This document shows, in pieces, positions 36,645-45,796 of a stretch of DNA of 64,000 nt. Source of the stretch: Thermoanaerobacter kivui (GTDB lineage: Bacteria; Bacillota; Thermoanaerobacteria; Thermoanaerobacterales; Thermoanaerobacteraceae); NCBI RefSeq assembly GCF_000763575.1, contig NZ_CP009170.1, forward strand, positions 1,367,501 to 1,431,500, read 5' to 3'. The notes beneath the pieces are model-generated. The model worked only from the letters and a program-made list of their open reading frames with translations. It was not told where the DNA came from and searched no databases. A program made the translations under genes and the position numbers. The stretch's first letter is position 1, and the number at the start of each line of letters is the position of its first letter.

Positions 36645-37866
36645 ATGGATTTAGTTTACTCTCACGTTTGCGGATTAGATGTCCATAAAAAGAGCGTCGT
36701 AGCTTGTATAATAACACCGGAAGGTAAAGAAATCCGAACTTTTTCAACCATGACCGATGACCTTATTGCATTAAAAGAATTTATTAAAAGCAAAGGTTGC
36801 TCTGTTGTTGCTATGGAAAGTACCGGTTCTTATTGGAAACCTATTTACAATCTACTTGAGCTTGAGAGCATTAAAATCCTACTCGTCAATGCTAAGCATA
36901 TTAAAAATGTCCCTGGTAGAAAAACCGATGTAAAAGATGCTGAGTGGATAAGCAAGTCTCTTACAACATGGCCTTTTGCAAGGCAGCTTTGTGCCAGATC
37001 GTGAACAAAGAGAACTTCGCGAGCATGTCCGCTATAGAAAAAGCCTCATTGAAGAAAAATCAAGAGAACTTAATCGCATACAAAAGGTTTTAGAAGGAGC
37101 TAATATCAAACTGTCTTCGGTAGTCTCTGATATCAACGGGGCATCCAGTCGTTCTATACTTGAGGCTATTATAAATGGTGAAGAAAATCCCGAAACCCTG
37201 GCTGAGCTTTCTCAAGGCAAGCTAAAAAATAAAATGGATGAACTAAAACGCGCTTTAAAAGGCTTGATCAATCATCACCAAAGGATGCTTCTGGAAATAC
37301 AGCTTAGACATATTGATTACCTTGATGAAGAAATAGCAAAATTAGACGAAGAAATTAAAAATCGAATGCTCCCTTTTGAAAAAGACCTGGCACTGCTGGA
37401 TACAATCCCTGGAGTCGGAAGAAGAACTGCAGAACAAATAATAGCCGAAATCGGCACGAATATGGAACAGTTCCCCTCTGCTGCCCATTTGTGTTCTTGG
37501 GCAGGGTTGTGTCCAGGTCATAATGAAAGTGCTGGTAAACAAAAGTCTGCAAGAACTCGAAAAGGTAACCAAAAATTGCGAAGCTCTCTTATTGAAGCTG
37601 CCAGAGCTGCCTCAAGGGCAAAAGATACTTATCTTTCAAGTCAGTACCACCGCATCGCTGCTCGAAGAGGAGCAAACCGTGCAGCAGTTGCAGTGGCACA
37701 TAGCATTTTAATTATAGTTTATCATATTCTCAAGCAAAAGCAACCATATATTGAATTAGGTCCTACTTATTATGAAGAGAAAAAACGTAATATGATTATT
37801 CGTCAATCTTTAAAAAAGCTAGAGTCTTTAGGTCTTAAGGTCACGGTCGAATCTGCAGCGTCTTAA
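36645..37866 (+). pseudogene. IS110-family transposase with frameshift
   Basis: The first frame (36645-37004) encodes the RuvC-like DEDD domain: GLDVHKKSVVA, AMESTGSYW and the KTDVKDAEWI end. At about 36963 the reading must change frame: the first frame runs into TTWPFARQLCARS and stops, while the second frame continues as QHGLLQGSFVPDREQRELRE and on to 37866. It contains DTIPGVGRRTAEQIIAEIG (helix-hairpin-helix) and the Tnp domain PGHNESAGK...KGNQKLRSSLIEAAR with the catalytic Ser. Everything else is intact, so a single indel (two bases lost or one gained) inactivated it recently. IS110 transposases are normally one ORF, so programmed shifting is unlikely. ATG 36645 follows AAAGGAG. Confidence 0.85.
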
Positions 37867-37964
37867 CTTTTAATTTAACTTTATTAACCATTCATTTATC
37901 CCATATTTTTACATCGGTATGGGTTTAGTTTTTTGTTGCCTTTTTGAGAGACACTATTTTCAGG

Positions 37965-38046
37965 ATAGGTAGGCTAAAAACGACGAAGACATTGTGAAAA
38001 TATGGAGTTTATTTGCGTTTCAATCCCTCTTAGGTAGGCTAAAAAC
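37965..38046 (+). CRISPR. Relic of CRISPR array: half repeat, spacer, variant repeat
   Basis: 37965-37981 is positions 14-30 of the repeat (ATAGGTAGGCTAAAAAC). 37982-38016 is a 35-base spacer. 38017-38046 is a whole repeat with three changes (positions 9, 13 and 14). It has the same orientation as the main array, which starts 2.4 kb to the right. The left half repeat borders the IS110 element and the right repeat borders the cut end of tnpB. Confidence 0.85.
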
Positions 38047-39089
38047 TATTCTGCTTCCTTTTTTAACATGCCTATTATTGAGGTGTAAGAAGGATTGACT
38101 TCTATTACTTCTATCCCTTCCTTTTTTGCTAAAATTTTTATCTTTTTTAAAAGGGATTTGTAGCTAAAGTTATGTCTTATTCTCCTTGACTTTTTGCCTG
38201 AAAAGTCTCCTTTTTCTCCTTTGTTTTTTATGTCTAATTTTTCAATTACTATTGCTTTTCTTTTTTCTTTTGCTATCTTTACTATCTCATGAGCATACTG
38301 CCATCTGAAATACTCTCTTTTATCTGAATTGCCGCTTGCAAGTTCCGGCATTGGTATACTGCCATAGCTTATTAGATTTCCTTTTTCATCTACCTCTGCC
38401 CATGATATGTTGTCCGGATATGCATTTATGTCTATTCCTATGACTCCTTTTTCTTTTGTTATTTTTATTTCTGGATATTGTTCTTCAATGGCAATGTAGG
38501 CGTATATGCTGCCATTTTTGAGTTTTAATTCTACAGAGTATGGTATGTTTGATTGGGCGATTTCCTGCAGGAGTTCTTTTCTTTTTTTATTCTTTTTATA
38601 GCCTGCTTCTATTCTGGCGTATACATATTTTCTTTCCCCTACATTTATCCTTAAGAAAGTGCCATTTTCTTTTATTTCTATTCTTGTGTTGAGATTTCCT
38701 TTTTTGCTTTTATCCCCTCTTGAATAGAGATTTCCTTTTCTTTTCTCCTGCCACCTAATTTTTTATTTTTCATATGCTTTACCATTTAAATGATGTTTTT
38801 GAAGTTTTCTAAACAGTTTTTTCCCGCCAAAAATGACTTTTCTTGGACTTTTACCTAGTTCTTTCGCAGATTCCAGTGTACTCCTTGCTTTCATTATTGC
38901 ATCATCTACATATCTTGAGTTTAAATTGAATACCTGGGGTAACTTTCTTTTTAAATCTGCTCTTTTTTCTCCTTCTAAAAGTCTGTTATATGCAAATCTC
39001 ATGCAGGATGACCATCTTCTCATTAAGTCTAATACTATTTGTTTGGCTTGTTGATTTAGAAAAATAAGTTTAGCCTGTATCACTATCAT
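38046..39089 (-). pseudogene. Truncated tnpB of an IS607-type element
   Basis: TnpB family protein, ancestor-like to Cas12: the N-terminal part has RRWSSCMRFAYNRLLEG, the RuvC part GIDINAYPDNISWAEV (first Asp) and AIVIEKLDIKNKG (Glu). Two lesions: an in-frame TAA at 38763-38765 after about 108 codons, and loss of the C-terminus. The reading follows the family up to NPSYTSIIGMLK, then gives four foreign residues and a stop made from the first base of a CRISPR repeat. The zinc ribbon, third RuvC Asp and the element's right end are missing. Cannot be an active nuclease. It overlaps tnpA by 20 bases. Confidence 0.85.
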
Positions 39090-39660
39090 GTTTTTTGCCC
39101 CTTTGCCCGTAAATTCTTGCTGCGAAAGATGTTACTATTGCTATTAAGTCTTCTGCTAGCTCTTTATTTGTATCTTCTTCGTTTTCTTTCCCGTTTAAAA
39201 CTATAAGTTCCACTCCAAAGCTTTCCATGAAAAATTTGAGATATTCAAAGCCAAATCTCGCTAGTCTATCAGGATATTCTATTACAACTTTTTCAACTTC
39301 CCCTCTTTTGATTTTGTTTAGAAGCTTTAATAAACCTCTCCTGTTTTCATTTACCCCACTTGCTATTTCGAATATAACTTCATACTGCCAACCCTGAGAA
39401 TTAGCATACTCTTCAAGCCTTCTAATCTGATTTTTGAGATATTCTTCTTGCTTTTTTGTGGATACTCTTGCATATAAAACTACTTTAGGTTTCGGTTTTT
39501 CTCCCAGCATACCTAATAACTTCTCTATGTCTTCTTTTTTGTATCTTCTTCTCCCTTTTGGTGTCCTAACTGGAGTTATTAATCCTTCCTTTTCCCAGTT
39601 TATTAAAGTAATTCTGCTTATATCATATAGCTCTTTAACCTTTTTTATAGTTAACAACAT
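39070..39660 (-). CDS. IS607-family serine recombinase TnpA
   Basis: 196 residues. MerR-like helix-turn-helix (TIKKVKELYDISRITLINWE, about residues 3-22) followed by the serine recombinase domain: VVLYARVSTKKQ with the catalytic Ser (about 60-71), RLARFGFEYL (about 132-141). This is the IS607 transposase, which moves through a circular intermediate and inserts at GG-like cores. The gene is intact, from ATG 39660 (GGTGAT upstream) to the TGA at 39070, but its partner tnpB and the element's right end are broken, so the element is probably stuck. The left end should lie between 39661 and about 39745. Confidence 0.88.
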   Translation of the reverse strand: MLLTIKKVKELYDISRITLINWEKEGLITPVRTPKGRRRYKKEDIEKLLGMLGEKPKPKVVLYARVSTKKQEEYLKNQIRRLEEYANSQGWQYEVIFEIASGVNENRRGLLKLLNKIKRGEVEKVVIEYPDRLARFGFEYLKFFMESFGVELIVLNGKENEEDTNKELAEDLIAIVTSFAARIYGQRGKKHDSDTG

Positions 39661-39745
39661 TCATTATCACCAAATTAGAATTATATCATTTTTTACTATT
39701 AATTTCAACTGTTTTAACCTCCCAATGAAAGATATGCTTTTTTTA

Positions 39746-39955
39746 TTACCAATCTTCGCTTATATAAATTATCGCACCTACTTTACAGCTTTTCTGGCAA
39801 TCTCTGCATCCATAAATACAATTTTGAGGATTTTCAACCACAGGTTTCCCTGATGTTTGCTTAAACACCCCACGGTTGCAAATATTTTTGCATGCTCCAC
39901 AGCTTGTACATTTGCTGTAATCAATGATCGGATACCAAACTTTTTCCATTGTCAT
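39746..39955 (-). CDS. Small 4Fe-4S ferredoxin-type protein
   Basis: 69 residues with two cysteine groups: CTSCGACKNIC (about residues 16-26) and CIYGCRDCQKSC (about 46-57), each close to the CxxCxxCxxxC pattern of [4Fe-4S] ferredoxins. In the second group the spacing is C-x3-C-x2-C-x3-C, slightly unusual. Likely an electron carrier or cluster donor. It starts eight bases after the NifX-like gene, so the two are one unit; NifX/NifB-domain proteins with small ferredoxins are common in anaerobes, often near Mrp/ParA-type scaffold genes, which are absent here. Start: ATG 39955, or the ATG two codons later with better spacing to TAGGGT. Confidence 0.85.
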   Translation of the reverse strand: MTMEKVWYPIIDYSKCTSCGACKNICNRGVFKQTSGKPVVENPQNCIYGCRDCQKSCKVGAIIYISEDW

Positions 39956-39962
39956 ACCCTAA

Positions 39963-40319
39963 TCAGCTTTCGTAATGTCCTTTATGTTCATGTTTTTCAC
40001 AGACACTGCCCGTGGAAATAAGAGTCCCTTCAATGTACCTTTTTACAAGATTTTTAATAAAACCTGATGCACCGGTTATTACGTTTATACCATTCTGATT
40101 GAAAAGTCCTACGGCACTCGCACCCATACCTCCTGCAATTACACATTCTGCACCTTGTTCTTTTAAGAATCCGGGCAGAAAACCAAGTCTGTGCCCTGGA
40201 TTTGGTATAAACAATTCATTTTTAATTTCTCCGTTTTCTATATCAAATAAAGCAAATCTCTCACAATGTCCAAAATGCATAGATACATTTTTACTCTCTG
40301 CAGCTACTACTATCCTCAT
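39963..40319 (-). CDS. NifX/NifB-domain (dinitrogenase iron-molybdenum cofactor family) protein
   Basis: 118 residues of the NifX-like fold: MRIVVAAESKNVSMHFGHCERFALFDIE at the start, CVIAGGMGASAVGLFNQNGINVITG (about 59-83) in the middle, and a His/Cys tail (CEKHEHKGHYES) that may bind metal. Family members carry iron-sulfur or FeMo-cofactor precursors; in organisms without nitrogenase, as seems likely here, they are of unknown role. ATG 40319 follows AAAGGAG. It stands between the IS607 remnant and the trailer end of the CRISPR array, with no functional link to either visible. Confidence 0.88.
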   Translation of the reverse strand: MRIVVAAESKNVSMHFGHCERFALFDIENGEIKNELFIPNPGHRLGFLPGFLKEQGAECVIAGGMGASAVGLFNQNGINVITGASGFIKNLVKRYIEGTLISTGSVCEKHEHKGHYES

Positions 40320-40403
40320 TTTTTCTTACTCCTTTCTTTCAAATAATTTTCTATTTTGTTCTCTACGCTTCACATCTTCTTTATCCTTGCATTTCATTAT
40401 ATT

Positions 40404-43400
40404 ACTGTTTTGTTAATTAGGTAGGCTAAAAACCTAAATGTTGCAAAAGACGCATACCACTGTGTAAGATGGTTTCAATTCCTTACAGGTAGGCTAAAAA
40501 CAACCTCCTCTATTTCAATTTCTAACCTCGGAATATTGTTTCAATTCCTTATAGGTAGGCTAAAAACTAATGAATTTAAAGCTAAGCCATCTCAGTTTTT
40601 TTGGTTTCAATTCCTTATAGGTAGGCTAAAAACTATAGACGTGCTTTTAGCAAGGTCAGGTGTTAAAAGGTTTCAATTCCTTATAGGTAGGCTAAAAACC
40701 AATTTGGCAGAAAAGGAGGATACAGATGGACATGAGGTTTCAATTCCTTATAGGTAGGCTAAAAACCCTGCTGCGATTTTAGCAGCAATAGACATTCTTT
40801 GTTGTTTCAATTCCTTATAGGTAGGCTAAAAACTCTTGACACTCCAGAACCAGTGCCTGCAGGAGTGTAGTTTCAATTCCTTATAGGTAGGCTAAAAACC
40901 CTGCTTTGACGGTATGTAAACGGCAATCCTCCTGGTGTTTCAATTCCTTATAGGTAGGCTAAAAACATGCTCCCGACTTCAGCCATTGCCTTCACCATCC
41001 CAAGTTTCAATTCCTTATAGGTAGGCTAAAAACTCTGCAGAGCTAATCATCAGCCCAGAGCCGTTGTGCGGTTTCAATTCCTTATAGGTAGGCTAAAAAC
41101 CTTTATCTTTCAAAAGCAGTGCATCGTTCAAATTGTGTTTCAATTCCTTATAGGTAGGCTAAAAACGGTTTAACACCGCTGTTTAAAGTCAACAAAAGCG
41201 ATAGTTTCAATTCCTTATAGGTAGGCTAAAAACAACCAGAGCCAACCAGTTTACGGCTTGTATCTACCGGTTTCAATTCCTTATAGGTAGGCTAAAAACT
41301 GCTTTCATTTCATGTGTTGCACCTATGATGGCATAGTTTCAATTCCTTATAGGTAGGCTAAAAACGCACATGTGGGGCGCGTAAGAAATACCCCACCCGG
41401 CAGTTTCAATTCCTTATAGGTAGGCTAAAAACTTCTGCATATCCGCCCCATTCTAAATAGCTGCCACTACGTTTCAATTCCTTATAGGTAGGCTAAAAAC
41501 CACTTCAAACGACAAGTCACGCATTTTCATCACCCGTTTCAATTCCTTATAGGTAGGCTAAAAACCCCGTCCAGGAGGGAGTTTATTACATCGTCTCCCT
41601 CCGTTTCAATTCCTTATAGGTAGGCTAAAAACCTGTATATGACTTCCATGTATGCCCTTTGGGTAGTAGTTTCAATTCCTTATAGGTAGGCTAAAAACCA
41701 CAATGATTAAAGAACCACTCTGATGGGCGCCCTGGTTTCAATTCCTTATAGGTAGGCTAAAAACACCAAGAAGCGCGCAGGCGCTTCTTGGTAGATTTCC
41801 GTTTCAATTCCTTATAGGTAGGCTAAAAACGGTGCTTCGTTTGTCAAGGGACACCTTTCCGGTAGCGTTTCAATTCCTTATAGGTAGGCTAAAAACAGTC
41901 CTCCCACTCCGGAGGAACATCCGGAGGTAGGCGTTTCAATTCCTTATAGGTAGGCTAAAAACTAGCAGGTCCGCCAGTATGGGGAAAATTGTCAAAGTCG
42001 TTTCAATTCCTTATAGGTAGGCTAAAAACTCGCTTTTTCAGCCTTTCTTAATGCTATGTCGCTAGTTTCAATTCCTTATAGGTAGGCTAAAAACTTTTTC
42101 TTGCAATGCGTTGCACAAGCTGTCATGACAGTTTCAATTCCTTATAGGTAGGCTAAAAACAAGGAGGTAGAGCAGTCATGAAGTACCGCGTTTTTAGTTT
42201 CAATTCCTTATAGGTAGGCTAAAAACGGATAAAACCGCAGGACCTTTTTGCCGTGCTGCAGAGGTTTCAATTCCTTATAGGTAGGCTAAAAACAAGCGTG
42301 GTGCGGGGTGCCCGGAGGGTGCGAACGTGGGTTTCAATTCCTTATAGGTAGGCTAAAAACAATTTCAAGGTTATATAAGTCAAACAGATTATTTGGTTTC
42401 AATTCCTTATAGGTAGGCTAAAAACCCTTCATGGCGCAGGATAGCAAAATGCATTCTCAGAAAGTTTCAATTCCTTATAGGTAGGCTAAAAACTTGTTTT
42501 GCTCCTGAGATTTTCGCTCCATCGTTCTTGTTTCAATTCCTTATAGGTAGGCTAAAAACGAAGCTAAGCTGGGAAACATCGGCTGGGGCATTGCTGGTTT
42601 CAATTCCTTATAGGTAGGCTAAAAACACACCGCACGTGGGAGCCCGGCACTGGGTACAGGGGTTGTTTCAATTCCTTATAGGTAGGCTAAAAACCAACGT
42701 AATCGCTGTGGTAGGTGAGGCGGCTTGGATGGCGTTTCAATTCCTTATAGGTAGGCTAAAAACTTCCTTTACTCAGCTTTTACTTTATCTCTTCCCATTG
42801 TTTCAATTCCTTATAGGTAGGCTAAAAACAGAAAGCCCGCCAAGCTTTGTTGAAAATTCTTGTACGTTTCAATTCCTTATAGGTAGGCTAAAAACGAGGA
42901 AGAGGAAGCAGAAGCGGAAGTATTTGCAGACGTTTCAATTCCTTATAGGTAGGCTAAAAACTCGTATGCTCTGCTCATAAAAGGATTAGCCCGCATTTGT
43001 TTCAATTCCTTATAGGTAGGCTAAAAACTGACCATGCTAAGGGTACGGTGACGGTAAAGATGGAGTTTCAATTCCTTATAGGTAGGCTAAAAACTACATG
43101 GTGCTACAGGAAGAAAACGGAGACTGGGTGCGTTTCAATTCCTTATAGGTAGGCTAAAAACTCTATCGCCGCGTTACGCAGAGTTTCTTCCGTTACAGTT
43201 TCAATTCCTTATAGGTAGGCTAAAAACTATGGCTGCTTAGCTCCTATAAGGTTACATTTATAAAAAGTTTCAATTCCTTATAGGTAGGCTAAAAACCCAA
43301 GGACATTTGGAATATGCAGGGAATATTCTTCAGTTTCAATTCCTTATAGGTAGGCTAAAAACTTGTTATTAAGTTTATAGGCGTTAAAGGAATTCCACGT

Positions 43401-45026
43401 TTCAATTCCTTATAGGTAGGCTAAAAACTGGGGCGACTTGAATACCCTTGGGCTAACCTGGGAAGTTTCAATTCCTTATAGGTAGGCTAAAAACGGTTGG
43501 CAAGACCCGTAAAGCGTTTTGCCAAAGAATGGGTTTCAATTCCTTATAGGTAGGCTAAAAACAGGCTTACAGAAGCAGGAAGAGGCATCTTGTTTCTGGA
43601 GTTTCAATTCCTTATAGGTAGGCTAAAAACCGTCCTGTATCCAGAAAGGAGGACGAGCCAGATACGTTTCAATTCCTTATAGGTAGGCTAAAAACGAGCT
43701 TTTGCATCAAGAACAATAATAGGTTCATCATTGTTTCAATTCCTTATAGGTAGGCTAAAAACCAGTATCCATCGCTATCCTTATTTTCACTTCTTCCCCA
43801 GTTTCAATTCCTTATAGGTAGGCTAAAAACTTGGTTCGCTACCTGTTCTAAAGAAAACGTACAAAGGTTTCAATTCCTTATAGGTAGGCTAAAAACTGGT
43901 TATGGAACAGTTACTAAGGGTATAGCAGATATATGTTTCAATTCCTTATAGGTAGGCTAAAAACTAGCCCGGATAACAAAGCCCTCTGCTCCTAATTCCT
44001 GTTTCAATTCCTTATAGGTAGGCTAAAAACAGCCGTCGGCCATAATTTCTTTTGCCTCTTCTACAGGTTTCAATTCCTTATAGGTAGGCTAAAAACTTAT
44101 TTAAGTTCTCCTTCTATTTCTGAGTCTCTTTCGTTTCAATTCCTTATAGGTAGGCTAAAAACCAGGCTTATTAAGTGAAAGATGAAACATAATATCATGT
44201 TTCAATTCCTTATAGGTAGGCTAAAAACATTTCTGCGCCTGTCTATGCACCTGACTTGCCTGGGTTTCAATTCCTTATAGGTAGGCTAAAAACTATAATG
44301 TAAAATAGGAAAATATAAAATCTCCTCCCGTTTCAATTCCTTATAGGTAGGCTAAAAACGTAGATAAGTTGCCACAGATTCACTTTGGCGCTGTGGGTTT
44401 CAATTCCTTATAGGTAGGCTAAAAACTTGATAGAAGCAGCGGTTTTTGAGATGAATATTGTATTGTTTCAATTCCTTATAGGTAGGCTAAAAACTTCTTT
44501 TATTCATGGGAGGTTCATTCTTCTATGAAAGGTTTCAATTCCTTATAGGTAGGCTAAAAACACGTTTCTAAAGCTAGGAATACTAGGATCAGAATAGGTT
44601 TCAATTCCTTATAGGTAGGCTAAAAACGGTGGAAGGAGTACAGTAATCCTAACCGTTCTATTCGTTTCAATTCCTTATAGGTAGGCTAAAAACGCCCTGA
44701 TTTGCCTATCCAGCATTCTATCATATTGTGGTTTCAATTCCTTATAGGTAGGCTAAAAACGCAGTTAGGTGCTACCACTGCTTTTTCGGCCTCTCAGGGT
44801 TTCAATTCCTTATAGGTAGGCTAAAAACCTGATATCCTGCGAAAGTAGCAGGTCTACCTGCTTGGTTTCAATTCCTTATAGGTAGGCTAAAAACTAAAGG
44901 TTCAGTTTTTATAAAACAGGCGAAAAATTAGTTTCAATTCCTTATAGGTAGGCTAAAAACGTAAGACAAATTGCCATGGCTGTTGCTGGTATATCAGTTT
45001 CAATTCCTTATAGGTAGGCTAAAAAC
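40404..45026 (-). CRISPR. CRISPR array, 70 repeats and 69 spacers
   Basis: Repeat of 30 bases; on the plus strand it begins GTTTCAATTCCTTATA and ends GGTAGGCTAAAAAC. I count 70 units from 40404 to 45026, spacers mostly 35-39 bases. On the minus strand the repeat ends ATTGAAAC, the handle typical of type I-B/III crRNAs, so transcription should run right to left from the AT-rich leader at 45027. The leftmost copy (40404-40433) has lost its first half, as expected for the old trailer end, and the next (40472-40501) has one change (TTACAG). The other 68 look identical. No cas1, cas2 or cas6 is in the window, so processing and spacer uptake must use genes elsewhere. Confidence 0.97.
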
Positions 45027-45146
45027 CCATTATAATCAAATATAATAAAGAACAAATTTTTCTTTTTTCATCTTATCTGTCAAGTATTTTAACTTTATTA
45101 TACCATATTGTTTGACAAAATCAACTATTTTATAAAATTGAAAAAA
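45027..45146 (-). promoter_or_regulatory. CRISPR leader and promoter
   Basis: About 120 bases of very AT-rich DNA next to the first repeat. On the minus strand TTGATT (45124-45119) and TATAAT (45102-45097) are 16 bases apart, a good sigma-A promoter; a second possible -35, TTGACA, lies closer to the array (around 45080). No ORF. Confidence 0.75.
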
Positions 45147-45147
45147 T

Positions 45148-45201
45148 AATTTGTCGTCGATCCTCAACATTTTTTGCATTATCTTAGGTCGACGACAAAT
45201 T
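45148..45201 (-). terminator. Long inverted repeat between mscL and the CRISPR leader
   Basis: AATTTGTCGTCGA (45148-45160) pairs perfectly with TCGACGACAAATT (45189-45201), extended by CCT/AGG with one bulge. On the minus strand the right side runs into ATTTTTTC, so it can terminate mscL transcription. The nine bases TGTCGTCGA recur at about 35905-35913 upstream of the cas operon, so a regulatory role is also possible. Confidence 0.6.
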
Positions 45202-45223
45202 TATATTAATCAATATTCTTACC

Positions 45224-45659
45224 TTACTTTTCCTTTAATACCTCTAATATTTCTCTTAAAAGTTTTACTTCCTCTGATGGTTCAGGTGGTGTTTGTTCTT
45301 TTTCTTTTGCTTTTCGCAGTCTAATAGCATTCATAGGAGCTACTATGAAAAAATATATGGCTGCAGATACGATAATAAAGTTAACAACAGCATTAAGGAA
45401 ATTACCTATGGCTATTGGTCCTAATTTAAGGGCAGAAAAATCAGGAGCTCCAAATATTGCTCCAATCAGTGGAGTTAAAACATCCACAACTAATGAATTT
45501 ACTACTTTGTTAAAAGCTGCACCTATTATTACAGCTACTGCTAAATCCAAAACATTTCCACGCAATAATGAATTCTTTAAACCGATAACCCTCACAAACA
45601 CACTTAGCTACCCGTTCAACATTTCCACGCATAATGAATTCTTTAAACCCTTTTAACAC
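45224..45659 (-). pseudogene. mscL: Large-conductance mechanosensitive channel, 5' end disrupted by duplication
   Basis: The body is a normal MscL: RGNVLDLAVAVIIGAAFNKVVNSLV (first membrane helix), NFLNAVVNFIIVSAAIYFFIVAP (second helix) and a helical C-terminal bundle (EEVKLLREILEVLKEK). The start is damaged. From GTG 45659 (AAAGGAG upstream) the reading is the expected LKGFKEFIMRGNV, then it runs into a second copy of the same 32 bases (45618-45649 and 45551-45583, period 66-67), which carries an extra base and throws the frame off. The in-frame reading from GTG 45601 has FVRVIGLKNSLL instead and no ribosome binding site. Removing one copy would restore a canonical protein. Confidence 0.8.
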
Positions 45660-45796
45660 ATTTTTCTCCTTTCAACAAGTGATTGATTGTCCACACTTTA
45701 TATTTTATCACTAAAATGTTAGTTGTTAAGTCAAAAAATTGGCAAAATAATACACTACAAAGTTATCTCCCTTCAGTTCAATAACTATCTACTTTC

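Larger units (their letters stand above)
36300..37964 (+). mobile_element. IS110-family insertion sequence (decayed)
   Basis: A DEDD transposase gene (36645-37866) with about 300 bases of structured non-coding DNA on its left and about 95 bases on its right, the usual IS110 layout without terminal inverted repeats. The right edge is best placed at 37964, because a 17-base piece of CRISPR repeat begins at 37965. The left edge is uncertain, somewhere between 36300 and 36362. Confidence 0.6.

Noticed and set aside
37523-37711. 62-codon plus-strand ORF within the IS110 gene
   Set aside because: Overlaps the real transposase frame, which carries the catalytic Ser motif; shadow.
36573-37866. Programmed frameshift in the IS110 transposase
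   Set aside because: IS110 transposases are single ORFs and no slippery heptamer or stimulatory hairpin is visible at the junction near 36963; a plain indel is simpler.
40536-40757. Open frame of 73 codons with repeating FQFLIGRLKT
   Set aside because: It is translation of CRISPR repeats and spacers, not a gene; the repeated peptide is simply the repeat in one frame.
42636-42980. Open frame of 114 codons with repeating FQFLIGRLKT
   Set aside because: Same reason; it lies entirely inside the CRISPR array.
40404-45026. Spacers that target genes inside this window
   Set aside because: No spacer stood out as matching the genes or elements here on reading, but I could not run a full alignment, so this is not a proof of absence.
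45345-45656. 103-codon plus-strand ORF across mscL
   Set aside because: Antisense of MscL; its internal repeat is just the mscL 5' duplication.
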